NCBI GenBank assembly: GCA_958298945.1
Contig: OY282607.1
Span: forward strand, 90,031,270 to 90,095,269
DNA from: Atherix ibis
Taxonomy: Eukaryota > Arthropoda > Insecta > Diptera > Athericidae
Direction: 5' to 3'
DNA: 64,000 nucleotides
Shown: positions 24,696-37,835 of the stretch, piece after piece
How the letters are laid out: each line of letters begins with the position of its first letter
Position numbering within the stretch: position 1 is the first letter of the stretch
Notes under the pieces: generated by a model
Databases searched by the model: none
Seen by the model: only the letters and a program-made list of their open reading frames with translations
Told to the model about the DNA's origin: nothing
Program-made: the position numbers and the translations under genes

Positions 24696-27600
24696 TAATG
24701 CTAAAATTAAAGAATACCTGAATAGGACCTAACATCATATTTTCGTATACCATATGTATATGCAATTTTCTGTCTGGATAATTGCAAAAGCGGCGAAAAA
24801 TCGTACTTCTTGCATACATATGTTTAGAATTTTTTCTATAGATATAATACTGATATTTATTTTTCATAACGAAAACTTGCTACATTCTAAAAGCATAATT
24901 ATTATCTATATTAACTCACTTGTTCCGAAAAGAAATATAATTTTAAAACAACGCTATCCCTTATTTTTTTTCTCAATATTCTGATATTAAATGCAATTGT
25001 ATTTTATTATTATTATTTATTTGGTAAATACCAAGCGCGTCAATTTTGTAAACTCTCGGATAGTTTTAGAACGCCATTCTCCATGAAATGGTAGCATACC
25101 GAACTACATGCATACATATGTTATGCTTAATGTTAACATTTTAATAAATTTATCGGAAAATAGTTCAGTGCCGGCGTATTTTATGGGTACATATTTTAAT
25201 AGTAGAATAAATACTTTCCTTTTTGTTAATACTTAATTGAAAAAGTAAATGTTACCCGAAGCTTATACTCATATGTTAACATTATAGGCTTTCACACAAT
25301 AAATGGCATTTGCTGTAATGTTCTATGTAATTTATGCTTTATTTTATTTATTTATATATCTACAAATGCTTGTTTAACATTAAAATTTATATCTACTTAA
25401 TTGCGGAATGGTTTTAATTTCAACATAATATCATAATCCCTTATTTAATTCATATTTGCATTTTTTTGGAGTAGATTCCTTTTTGCAAGTATGTATGCAT
25501 TCTTACGAATATATTCTCGAAATAATCGGACAGAATTTTTGTTTAGAGGCTTATCCAGCTCTTCTACAATCTAAGGTGTAATGTAAGCTTTAGATTGCCA
25601 AAAATACCAAATTTTTTGACAGTTTTGCTATTATTTATATGGTATCTCTGTACTCTAAGCGATTAGTAGTTAGAATTTATGAACGCCATCTGGTGTCTAA
25701 TTAAAATCTGAATCATGAATCAGTAATTATGTTCAAACTCTAGATGGCGTTAATATATCCTAACCACCAATTGAATATAAAACATTTTAATCAATTGATG
25801 GCATTCATAAGAATAATTAAGTCGATAATTTTAATTAAGAGAAAAAGAAGAAGTTTGAACTAATAAAAAAACAATACATTTTTTTGTACCAAATTTTTGG
25901 CGATAATTTTTGTTACAGTTTTTGTCATATTTCTGTACATACATTATTCTTATTGAATATATACAAATAAACAAAGTGCGCTGATGTAACGATACTGGAA
26001 TATTTGAATATGAATTTTACTCTTTTAAAAAATGCCCATTAAAAAATATATAAAATTTTACATACAAAAATTCCATAAAAAGTTCTATGCTATATTAAAC
26101 ATATTTCATTAAATAGGATTTATTTGTTAAAATTAATATTCTATAGTTAAAGTTAAGAACTAAATATGATAATTAATTTTAAACTTTATTAAAAAAAATA
26201 CAATTTTTCCTAATGTTATATGACAAAAATTGGAAATTAATTATATCCACAAAATCAATTTAATAAAATTTGAAAAAATCAGCATCTGAAAAAAAGAGTG
26301 CACTAATGAAGACGTACAATAATATCTTTTGAAAATTTCTTACACTAACAGTAATATCACCTTTTTCATTAATTACTTATACTATTTTCACTCAGTTAAT
26401 AAATCATTCCATATCTTATATTTACTTACAAAAAGTGTATTTACACAAAATCCATTTCAGTTTTATTTTCAATAATAGAATCAAATAAAATACAAATATA
26501 TTTATTTTTTTATATAATAAAGTTGTTAAAATCATTATAAATATAAATTTCAACGCTAAACTTTTCAAAATATAATTTAACAGCAGCAACAACAAAAATC
26601 CCTATACCGGAGAGTAGATATATATTTTTTTTTTTTTTAAAAAAACGTGCTTAATCAATAATATTTATCAGATTGAAATAATCTTGTTTGTTCATCAGAA
26701 TTATCTAATATCCAAAGGTAGGTAAAATATTCGTACATGGCCTTATATAATCATCATTCATCATAATCTATGTTGGTAACGAGAAGATAGTCGAATTCCG
26801 TACATATTTCCATGGATTCCAAGAAATAAATTTCAATCGAAAACGGAGGAGCTACAGTTTATCTAATCTAATCCATCCACCCACACAAAATCAATTATTA
26901 CAAAGAAAAAGTACTCGATTAAATAATATTTATTGATTTTATAGTAAATTTCATCAAGTCTTATAATACTTAAGGGTAAAAGCCCTTTAGATACAAGAAA
27001 CTTTCAGAAATGACTATCCTAATTTGGTTCAATAGAAAGAGAGTAATTTTTAGCCATTATAAAAATTATACCTTCGAGAGTGTTGTTTACTATTTTTGGA
27101 ATGATTAGTAAATCAAAAAATTAAAAACTTAAAATGCAGGTATAGGTAAAATTTATAACGAATGAAAAAAAAGAATAAAAAAAAAACTATTGGCCAAAAA
27201 TTTGAAGATGAATACTAAACAGTCATTGTTAAATTTATTGAATACAATTGAATAATAGTGCAACGCAAGCTTGCACACCTTAAAAATGTCATTTAAAAAG
27301 AAAAATCGATTAAATTGAATTGATCATGATTAGCATTATCCACTTACTATAGAAAATTATCGTTACAATTATAAAAGAAGCCACCAGATTTGTATTCCTA
27401 CCAATAAATACCGCTGGCAATACCTAAGATGACATGGAAAAATGCCGAAGAAAATTTATTAGATGGCAGGTAAGTAAGTAGGTAGGTAGATAACTATTCT
27501 GAAGTATCTACAGCATATACGATCCATATAAAATATTAAGAAGGTTAAACTATTAGAAAAATGAGGAGGAGTTTAGAAGGCAATTCATTAAATGCCTTGA

Positions 27601-28660
27601 AGGGATTCCATATTAAAATGTCAGCAGGTGATATTTATTGCTATTTAATAAGTTTATCACTATTCTTATTTATTAAAAATGACTTAATAATTTTGCTACC
27701 TTTTCTTATTATTGTTATGACTATTTAAAAATAGCTTTTTCCCTTCCTTAATATACTATATATATAAAAAAAAATTATGTGCTAATATTAAAAAATTTCA
27801 ATAGAAATTATTAGAAAAGAAATTGTAAGAAAGAGCTTTTTAAAACTGTTCAATGGAAATAATAATAAGCATAACAACAGTGCATATGCCCTTTTAAAAA
27901 TTTTGTTGAAAAAAAAAAAACATATTATATTTTTTTTGAATGCTTTTAATTATGTTTAATTGAAAAAAATTCAGTGTTAAAAATGCAAAACTAAATAATT
28001 TAATATTATAGATGGCGTTAGTTGGCATTGTTGGAAATTGCCAAAATCACAAGAAACTGCATAGAAATTGTCAGTAGTTAATGTCAATTGAATTAAACTC
28101 ACCGCTATTGAGAGAAAGATCGAAAATGATAAGATACTCGTATTTTCCAACTTTTACTTTAAGTTGGATAAGATCGATTTGTGAGAACACCTTTACCTTG
28201 GTACAAGTACTACCACATGTTAAGCTACTACGAATACTACCATTATAACTGTCACTACCATACAAAATAGGTAGATGCTCAAAAGGTAGAGAGTTAGGTG
28301 AGGTAGCCGAAATGACATTGAGAAAAATTGAAATTATGAATTTCTATCAAACATAACAAATATTATTGCATAATTTTCCGATTACATTTGCCATATGAAA
28401 AGTATAAAATATTAGATAAAAATTGTATTAGATAATAAAGCATGTATTGAATGTGATAATTTTTGTTAGTACCGATTTTGAACTGTTGTAAAGAATTTTT
28501 CAAGTTTTTAAAAAACTTTTTTTAATAATTTTAACTATCATAAAAAATTATGGTAACAAATTTTTAGCTTCTTTGTAGTTTTTTAATTTATAGTAAAATG
28601 GAAATCATCGAAAGACAAAGTATGATATTTTTACCCCCCCAAAACCACCCTACCTAATGA
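24696..28660. other. AT-rich gene-free stretch
   Basis: No coding or RNA gene recognised over nearly 4 kb. Contents: an inverted AACGCCATCT/AGATGGCGTT pair at 25682-25750, a GTAG/GTAA-type short repeat at 27469-27490, single AGATGGC motifs at 27461 and 28010, and a TGTCATTTC/GACATTGA-rich patch. Confidence 0.45.
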
Positions 28661-28664
28661 CTAT

Positions 28665-29950
28665 TCTATGTTTTCTTATGGAACCGCCGTCAGGCACTAC
28701 TTCGTGGGACAGGAATTGATCAAAATGACTGGTCTAATATCGAAATTACTACTCTGCCCTCTCAAGACGTTCTCGAGACCAACATCAAGTCCACGAAATT
28801 CTCTGACATCAGGGGTCCGCCAGCACACTTCTGAACCTCTTCTCTTCCCGCATAGAATCGGACGCAGTAAAAGAACACGTGGTCCGCGCTCTCTATTATA
28901 CCGTCAAAAAAAACGGCATATTGGACTATAATCCAATTTAAAGCGGAATTTGTAATCCTAAAAATATCCATGTCCCGTCAAAAATTGGGAAAGGTAGAAG
29001 CCAATATCAGCATGTCGTCAATCTTTTTCACTGATCTCCACCTGCCATCGAGGGCATTATCCCAATGATTTTGTTGACTTTTCTTGGAATCGTTTCTTTC
29101 CTCCGAGCCTCGAATCGCGATACAGCGTCACAGCAATCTCTTCGGTGGTACAGCCTTTGCCGCTAATCAACCAATTTTTTGATCGGTATCACTCCAACAA
29201 CAAAACACAAACGGCCTCGTATGACACCGTTCGGAATGCTTTCAATGCACTCCTACGGTAGACTGACACAACTCTACACATGTAGGTTGCTCTAATCAAC
29301 CCATGCGCCCAAATTGGCACAAAATACATCAGTTATGCTAGTGTTCTCCTACTCTGTCTGGGTTCTACAAGATCCGGAATTAAACGCGTCAGTGTCTCCG
29401 CAGCCTTCTCACCAACATATAATAGATGTTCCTCAAACCGCAGCCTTGCGTTAATCATCACCCCTTGGTACTTTAGAAATGGTCCCGAGATCAACTCATT
29501 TTCACCAATCCTAATGATAATACTCTCTCTATCCTCCTTCCTACCCATGATAAAGACTTCCTCTGTATTATGGTCCGTAAGGCTAAGATCAGCTGCCAGG
29601 AGCCAACTTCGAACTGAAATAACAGTCGCATTACAGATCTCTTCTATTTTGCCACTACGACCACACTAACATAATCATACATCACATTCCATAATAGAAG
29701 GTCCAGAGCCGAACCCTGTGGGACCCTCCTCGTGATCCTGTATGATCTTTCTCCATTGCTCGTCCTGTACAAAAGAATTCTTTTACTCAGAAAGTCTTTT
29801 ATTATCCTGATAATGTACTCCAAAATTGGTAAGCCCAAAAACATCCGTGTTTGAATGAAGGCATTCTTCATATCAAATAAAAGAAGTTCCAAAGACATAT
29901 GCCACAAATCTCCAAACTCTTCCGCACAACTGAGGTCGCATCACACTGAG
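28665..29950 (-). mobile_element. R1-type non-LTR retrotransposon relic
   Basis: On the minus strand, reverse-transcriptase pieces appear in order: FDMKNAFIQTR, YIIRIIKDFLSKRILLY and VPQGSALDLLLWNVMYD (29907-29644), then KYQGVMINARLRFEEHL and PRQSRRTLA (29548-29333). A C-terminal zinc-knuckle-like end follows (ESADHVFFYCVRF and GGPLMSENFVDLM, near 28900-28770). This order and the VPQGS...LLWNVMYD signature suit the R1 clade. The YADD catalytic region and everything upstream are missing or decayed. Stops and frameshifts are present. Confidence 0.75.
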
Positions 29951-32560
29951 AAAATTTTAAAAAGCTCAAAGAGAGTTCCAGGATTCTTTGGAAGGAACTC
30001 AAAAAAATTTTCAACGCCCAATTCTTAAATATTCTTTAAAATTTTTCCTTTTTTTAAATCATACTAGAACAATCGATTTAAAACAACCGGCCGCCAACAG
30101 TTATTGTACTTTAAAAAAATCTCTTTTTTAGATGAAAAATAATTTTAAAAAATTTTGAATTTATAAAAAATTACTTATTCGAATATAATTTATTATCATT
30201 TGACATCTTCGTAAGAATTTTATTATTGCAATAACAAAAAGGATAAGTATTTTTTCTGAAATATGCATATGACTTTAAATAGTTGGCGCTATTCTTACAG
30301 AAAAATAAGATAAAAAATTTTTTTTAAAAAATTCTTCTGCAGAAATTTTTTTATCCGGATAGTGTTCAAGAAGTAAAATTTTCCTAAAAAATTAAATAAC
30401 TATAATAAAATTCTGATACTTTGATTCATGATTTAAACATTTTCGATAGAAAATTGGGTTACTCCAAGCGTTAGAAAATGGAACAAAATATAAAGGAAAA
30501 ATTTTAGCAATCGTAGCAGGCTTGGAAGATATTTGTGGCTCTGTATGTGATCCGGTTTTTAACTGCATTTGGTTTAAGGTCTCTCAGACATGTGCCATGG
30601 GCTACTTCATGTTTCGTGTGCGTTGGCATTGTCAGCTTCTCTAACGAAATTGGTAAAAATTACGTGGAGCATATTTTATTCTTTTAAAAAAATGAAGAGT
30701 TGACTTGGGAAAGGTGTTTTTAGGCCTAGTAGTTCTACAGTGGAAGGGGTCCTATTTAATTTTTTTTAAACCGTTGGTGCAGTCTGTTTGTCTATAATTA
30801 ACAGTGGGTACAGGACGGTGGAGAGCTTTCCCCATCACCTAAATAGCCCACTTTTTTTCGAGGATACAAGCATTATCTGGAACTCAACGCAATCTACATT
30901 TTGGTTGTACGGTAAACAATAGCGAGTGCAGTTGAGACTCGGGTCAACTGATGATCCACCTTTGAGGCAGCGAGATTTTCACTAAAAATTGTTAGATTGC
31001 GGTGTTTGGGGAGATTGATTACAGTCCCAACTTCCGTTTCAATTGCCTACATTTTCATTTGGTAAGACTTCATTCTTAATTTTGCATTGTCCAGTCTCAA
31101 TAAGAAAAAGTTTTCTGTATAAAGCTGGTTCAGCGCTTGCCTTTTCGCACTAACTTCGTACCACAGATACCCTAAATCCCATTCTTAACCACAGAAGTTC
31201 TTCAAAACTTTTAACTTTACCCCTCCTTTTTAATTATTTAAAAATTCAGAATAATTCCTAAAAAACACTTGATACTCAAGTGAAATTATGTTTGCGAAAA
31301 TTACGAAAAAATTCAAGTGTTGTTTAAAGAAAAAATTAAAATTTCTCAAGAAATTCTTGATTTTTTTACAGTTTAATGAACTAAGAAAAATAATTTCCAG
31401 TTAAAATTATTGCTTACTGGTGAATAGGCTTAAAAAAAAATTAACTGAATAATTTTAAAAAGGAATTTCTTACGAACACTTCAATCTCATTTAGTGAAGG
31501 TAAAAACGAAATACATTTTTAAGGTATGCCTTAAATCGGAACAAATCTTATTGAGATGGACTATCTGCTTTTTAAAAAATCAATTTCTTCAAATTGTATT
31601 TCTAAGAAATTTTTCGACAATAAACTTTTAAAGAAAGTCATAATTGAAAATTCGTACTTATTTAAGTGGATACCGTGGAGATTTTGGTTTGCACTCTTTG
31701 TGGTTGGGTAATTTTTACCACAAAAATATTACGTCAATAAAAATTACTGCCTAAGCGAAGAATATTTGCTATTTTCTATTAGGAAGACATTAATAATTTT
31801 TACTTATGAATATAAAAGGCATAATACCCAATGAGTGACTTTTATCCTTAATCAAATATTATCAAGCACTTGGTTTTGGTTTATTATTTTTTTAAGAAAA
31901 TATATATTTTTATTTTTTTTTACAATAATTATTTTTGGATAATGAATGAATACTTACCAATAACTCTTGTGGTTATCTACTGTATCATTAATAATACTCA
32001 TTTTAATATTTTCATTTTTATCTCTTTGCCATTTCCATTAATAATCAATTTTAAGTATTAAAATTATTTAATTTTTTTCTAGGAAATTTTAGAATAAATA
32101 ATTTACAAAAAAAAATTAAATTTTTTTATAACCAATATTTTTATGATAGTCTAAACAAAAATTTCTTAGAACAACCACTTATAATTTAACTAGCAAGTAG
32201 CACAGTATAAAAATTATTTATCCAAATTCTTCCAAAATTGTTCAGTCTTTCGTCACTTAGAGTATGCGATAAGCTGGTAATATCGAAATTCTGTAAGGAA
32301 TTGTTTACCCCAAAAATGTTTTAATTGAAAGAATTATTAATATCCTTATAATCAGAAGGCATAAAGAAAAAGGTGTCAATACACTTTCCTCTTAAATAGT
32401 TCCTGATTGTTATTACTCAGAAAAACAGTCGACTAACCCTTTAAGACGAAGCCTCCACTTACAAGAATTCATAGTACCGAAAACAGAAAAATTAAAAAAT
32501 TGGTAATAAATAGTAATTTTACCATTCATATCCTATCTCTCATATCCTAAACGAATGCCA
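29951..32560. other. No gene; GC-richer block at 30510-31100
   Basis: AT-rich sequence surrounds a 600-bp block of higher GC (30510-31100) that probably derives from a transposon. I could not read a protein family in it on either strand. Confidence 0.35.
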
Positions 32561-32564
32561 CTTA

Positions 32565-32800
32565 ACTCAGAATTTCCTTTTGAATAGGACTGCCACCATT
32601 GTGCAGCCACTAAACCCAACAACTCTATTTCTAAGCCCTATTTTTGTCCTTTTTAAAAATAAGTTACTCCACAAAGATTTAACAATCTTAGACATTTTCC
32701 TTCAACTAAAAATTGATCAGTTTCATTAGGAAAGCTGGCAATCCTTACCCACACGTAACTGGAAGTTGCCAAATGGCCTCATGGTGACAGGGCTACAGAA
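32565..32800 (+). mobile_element. Non-LTR element 3'-end relic
   Basis: This block resembles 62100-62325, the 3' end of a retrotransposon with RNase H remnants. Shared stretches include CACTTAAC-CAGAAT, CACTGTGCAG-type sequence, TTTCATTAGG-AAGCTGGCAAT and GCCAAATG. No coding remains. Confidence 0.55.
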
Positions 32801-32859
32801 TGACCTAAAATTTGTTTAGTTTAACGTTTGCCATCTTACGTTATGAACTGTTTAGCTAA

Positions 32860-34345
32860 CATCAAAAATACGCAGAAGACATTTTTGTCGATGGATACAT
32901 CAAAGAAGCAAAATTTTTCTTTATGGGGCTCTGAAAATCCACAAATAACTGTAGAGTAGCTATTGTATTCACGAAAAGTGACTGTCTAGTGGTTTACCCA
33001 GCATTTCTTTGAAGAAGAAGAGACTATTACCGTCAATTCTGAGTACTATGGCCGTATGACAACTAACTGGCCTGGTCATGTGATTTTAACAAAACGATAC
33101 CACATGCCACACAACATGACTAATTGTAGCTTTATTGTATGAAAACTGTTTGCAGGATACATAACTTCGGAATTTATGGATGTCAATTGGCCTCCAAGAT
33201 CGCGTAATTTAATACCATTCGTTTTTTTCTTATAAAACTACGTAAAAATCGTGTTTAATCAGATAATTTTTTTAAACTTATGGCATTCTAAATCCAACAT
33301 GAATAGTAATTGCCGAATTATAGCCTAACATGTGCATAAAAAGTCGTTAAAATAAAGAAGGGGAGTTAATTACCGTCAACTCGGAGCGCTATGGCCGTAT
33401 GAAAACTAACCGGCCTGATCATGTGATTTTAACAAAACGATACCACATACAACACAACACGACAAATTCTAGCTTTTTTGCACGAAAAGTTTTCAGGATA
33501 CGTAACTTCGAGATTTATGGATGTCAATTGGCCTCTAAGATAGCGTGATTTAATACCATACGATTTTTTCTTATAAAACTACATAAAAAATCGTGTTTAG
33601 GCAGACAATTTTTTTAAACTTACGGCATTCTAAATCCAACATGAATAGTAATGGCCGAATTATAGCCTAACATGTGCATAAAAAGTCGTTAAAATAAAGA
33701 AAGGGAGTTCATTACCGTCAATTCTGAGCACTATGGCCGTATGAAAACTAACTGGCCTGATCATGTGATTTTAACAAAACGATACCACATACCACACAAC
33801 ACGACAAATTCTAGCTTTTTTGCACGAAAATTTTTCAGGATATGTAACTTCGGGATTTATGGATGTCAATTGGCTTCCAAGATCGGGTGATTTAATACCA
33901 TTCGTTTTTTTCTTATAAAACTTCGTAAAAAATCTTGTTTAATCAGATAATTTTTTTAAACTTATGGCATTCTAAATCCAACATGAATAGTAATGGCCGA
34001 ATTATAGCATAAAAAGTCGTTAAAATGAAGACATGTGCATAAAAAGTCGTTAAAATGAAGAAGGAGAGTCCATTACCGTCAATTCTGAGCGCTATGGCCG
34101 TATGAAAACTAACTGGCCTGATCATGTGATTTTAACAAAACGATACCAATTCTAGCTTTATTGTATGAAAACTGTTTTCAGGATACGTAACTTCGGGATT
34201 TATGGATGTCAATTGGCCTCTAAGATCGAGTGATTTAATACCATTCGATTTTTTCTTATAAAACTACGTAAAAAATCGGATTCAAGCATAGAATTTTTTT
34301 AAACTTCCAGCATTCTAAACCCAACATGAATAGTAATTTAACGAG
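32860..34345 (+). mobile_element. Tandem array of about four 342-bp units from an IS630-type transposase fragment
   Basis: A single-copy start (32930-33000; GSENPQITVE then RKVTV) leads into repeated units whose ATTACCGTCAA landmarks begin at 33026, 33369, 33711 and 34072. The spacings are 343, 342 and 361 bp. Each unit carries the 3' part of the transposase (ITVNSERYGRM, then DVNWPPRSRDLIPFDFFL) with the same stops. The extra length before the fourth landmark is a 30-bp local duplication of CATGTGCATAAAAAGTCGTT. The first and fourth units share GCTTTATTGTATGAAAACTG, whereas the middle two share GCTTTTTTGCACGAAAA. This pattern fits unequal exchange among inner units. Confidence 0.85.
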
Positions 34346-36559
34346 TAAGGTCGTTAAAAATTACCATATAAGAATCAAGTCCAGTAAGATAACAAAATAC
34401 AATGGCAAAATTAAAGTAATATAATAAATTGGAATTTTTATTAAAATCTATATTTTAAAAATAATTTAGTTGAACTTTACTTTCCAAAGCCCAAATTGAA
34501 TAATCTGAAAGTACCTCAATGCAAATGTGATATTCCACCATAAATATCACTAAAAATAGCCATAAAATAAAATGAAAAATAAATTTTATTGGTATCTTTA
34601 GAGCAAGTTAACCATGCCAAGATCATAGAAAATTGAAACGATATTCATCCAAAATTTAATTGAGTAATTATCTACTAAGAGGGAGTCATAGTACTGTATT
34701 TCCTATTATTTGTTCGGTAATGAACTTTAAGATTTTGAAATTTTTCAAAAATCTATTTTCCTTATATATAGTATTTGATGATTAGCCTTAGGCATTTTTT
34801 ATTAATACATAAAGGTATTGGGTTTTAATATACGATTTGAGTAAAAATTATTAATAATTATTTGCCCTTCTCAGAACTAAAAACTTCCATGAAGATTACT
34901 CGAAAATGATGGACAAGTGAAGGTTTTGTACTCGAACTTCATCGATAATAACGAGTTAAACTGAATTTTCCATCAGTTCATGTGTCATATTTGCTATTAA
35001 ATAAAATACTTAAATTTTCTAAATTTTCATTACATACTGTATTGTTATTGCCAAAGGTTATATTGATACATAAAAGTACACAGTGCGTATTTGAAATTGA
35101 ACGCACCCTGAGCGCAATCATAATTAAGTTTGGTTCAAAGCTGACGTACGTTCAAATGTCGTACGTTCATATGACGTACGTTCTGATGACGGGGGCTGTG
35201 AACCACTGAATTGATATTCGCCATCTAACAAAACGTTCGAAACTGTTATTGCGAAAAATGAGTGCCAAAATCAATTAAAATATTTTTTTAGGTTTTATAG
35301 TTCATTGGCTGCTATTATTATTGAATGTAAATTGACTTGATTTGGAATTAATCTCAAGATACAGTCACTTATCTATATAATCTACTCTTTAAGATTGGCT
35401 AGGATTTGGCTGATGCTATTGGACTATTGGACTATTGGTATTTTATAAACGATCAAGTAAATTTGAAATGATGTTACTTTCATACAGTGATGGCAGATTG
35501 ATGAGGTCATCTAACGTTGGTAGGTAATGTTCTCACGTTAGTACGTGCCAACCGGATGCATTTACATTCTTCGGCACGTTGTACACTATGGATACGATAC
35601 TCATTTCTGATGAAGTTACCGAGCACTACCGTACTATAATGAAGGTCATATATACAGTACCGAAGAAGATTCAAACAACATTTTCTGACATAATAAATAA
35701 CAACAACAAAAAAGTTAAAAAAAAAATTAGTTAATAATTATATTTTTTAAATGAAAAATGTTAAGGTAAATACCAAAGAAGAAAACATCAAACGAAATAT
35801 TAAAAATATAAACAAAAACATTTTGTCTTATTAACTGCCCATTAAAATTATACTATTTCTATATGAAAATGGACGAAAAATTAATTAATTTGGAATAAGA
35901 TAATAACTAAAAATGTATAATTTTATTGCTTATATAAATAGTTAACCTTCTTCTATCTTTTGGCTAACGAACCATTTCAATTTGTAAATGTTTTCTTTTA
36001 AACAAAATTTGGATGTTTTTAGCAAGAAAATTAGTCAGAATAAATTTTATTCCCATTTTTTTTTCTCTCTGAATATTTTGTAGAATAAATTAATTTTCAA
36101 ATGAGTTTTAATACGTCACATTTTATGTGTGGCTCATAAATTATCTAATATTCCATTTGCCAATTTTGAAAAATATCAAGTTTTGCTATGATAAAAATCT
36201 GGTAAAAAAAGATTTCAGCGTAAATAATTTTTTTTTGGCAAAGAAGTAAATAACTTCTTATTTATGGTATTTTTCTAATTATTATAAAAACGTTGATCTC
36301 TTTTTAAAGTACGAGTATTATTGGTTAATGATTGCTTCATTCCAAAATTTGCAATAAAATAAAAACGGAAATTTAATTAATGAATAGAGCCTTGACATTG
36401 ACTAGTTCTATATCCCAACAATTTTAATAACTTAATCTAAAATACGCTCCACATACTTGGAATGTTAACAAATTAAATTAAATTTACTCTCTTGCGGTTA
36501 TAATTTTTTATACGCACTTAAAAATATGTTTTTTTACTGTTTGCAAAGCGTGTCATTTC
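34346..36559. other. No gene recognised
   Basis: AT-rich intronic DNA. It contains the short ACGTACGTTC repeat at 35143-35191, a local ATTGGACT repeat near 35425-35445 and an AGATGGC motif at 35220-35226. Confidence 0.4.
35143..35191. repeat. 15-bp tandem repeat with ACGTACGT core, 3 units
   Basis: Units at 35143, 35158 and 35173 share (G/T)CGTACGTTC. The CGTACG core is self-complementary. The open frame across it is a consequence of the 15-bp period. Confidence 0.85.
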
Positions 36560-37835
36560 TATCAATTTTTATTTTTTCTAGTTTTCTGAAAATTTTCACA
36601 GAAAATGAAAATTTTAACAGCACATTTTAACCGAACATTTTTACCGAACATTTTAACCTAAAATTTTTGGCGAAAATTTGTTACTGAAAATTTGTTACGG
36701 AAAATTATTAAATTTTTACAGAAAAATTTTTACCGCAAATTTTTACCGAAAATTTTTAACGAATATTTTTACCGAAAGTTTGTTACTGAAAATTATTCAA
36801 TTTTTACCGACAATTTTTACCGAAAATTTGTTACTGAAAATTATTAAATTGTCCCTAAAAAATTTTTACCAACAATTTTACCAACCATTTTTACCGAAAA
36901 TTTGTAATGTAAAATTTTTACTGAAAATTATTAAATTGTTACTGACAAATTTTTACCAACAGCTTTTACCGACAATTTTTACTGAAAATTTTTACCGAAA
37001 GTTTTTACCGAACATTTTTACCGTAAATTTTTACCGACCATTTTTGCCGAAAATTGTTACCGAAAATTTTTACTGAAAATTTTTATTGAAAATATTTACC
37101 GAAAGTTTTTACCGAATATTTTTACCGAACATTTTTACTGAATAATTTTTACTGCAATTTTTTACTGAACATTATTAAATTTTTACAGAAAAATTTTTCC
37201 CGAAAATTTTTACCGAAAATTGTTATCGGCAATTTTTACCGAAAATTGTTACCGTTAATTTTTACCGACCATTTTTACCAAACTTCTTAACCAAACATTT
37301 TTGATGGAAAAATTTTTATCGAAAACTTGTTACTGAAAATTATTAAATTTTTCCTAAACAATTTTTACCAACAATTTTTACCGAAAATTTTACCAACAAT
37401 TTTTACCGAAAATTTTTACCGACCTTTTTATCCGACCATTTTTCCCGAAATTCTTTCCGAAACAATTTTACTGAAAAATTTTTAATGAAAATTTTTATCG
37501 AAAACTTGTTACTGAAAATTATTAAATTGTTCCTAAACAATTTTTACCAACAATTTTTACCGAAAATTTTACCAAACATTTTTACCGGAAATTTTTAACA
37601 AAAATTTTTACTGAAAATTATTAAATTGTTTCTGAAAAATTTTTACCGACAGTTTTTACTGAAAATGTTTACCGAAAATTTATTACTGAAAATGATTAAA
37701 TTTTTACTGTAAAATATTTACCGAAAATTTATTAGTGAAACTAATTAAATTTTTACTGAAAAATTTTTACTAAAAATTTGTATCCAAAATTTTAAAAGAA
37801 ATTTTCAACCGAAAATTTTTCTCGGAAATTGAATT
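36560..37835. repeat. 13-bp minisatellite array 1 (TTTTTACCGAAAA)
   Basis: About 1.28 kb of imperfect head-to-tail copies of TTTTTACCGAAAA. Common variants are ACTG, ACAG, AACG and ACCA in place of ACCG. A longer-range landmark, GTTACTGAAAATTATTAAAT, recurs several times (near 36700, 36826, 37330, 37508 and 37684), showing duplication of multi-unit blocks. Three units make 39 bp, so every forward frame reads a 13-residue pattern like NFYRKFLPKIFTE without stops. The open frame at 36678-37076 is therefore a by-product, not a gene. Confidence 0.9.

Noticed and set aside
36678..37076. 132-codon open frame and similar frames at 39460-40260, rich in F, T, K and N.
   Set aside because: They are translations of the 13-bp minisatellite, whose three-unit period is open in all forward frames.
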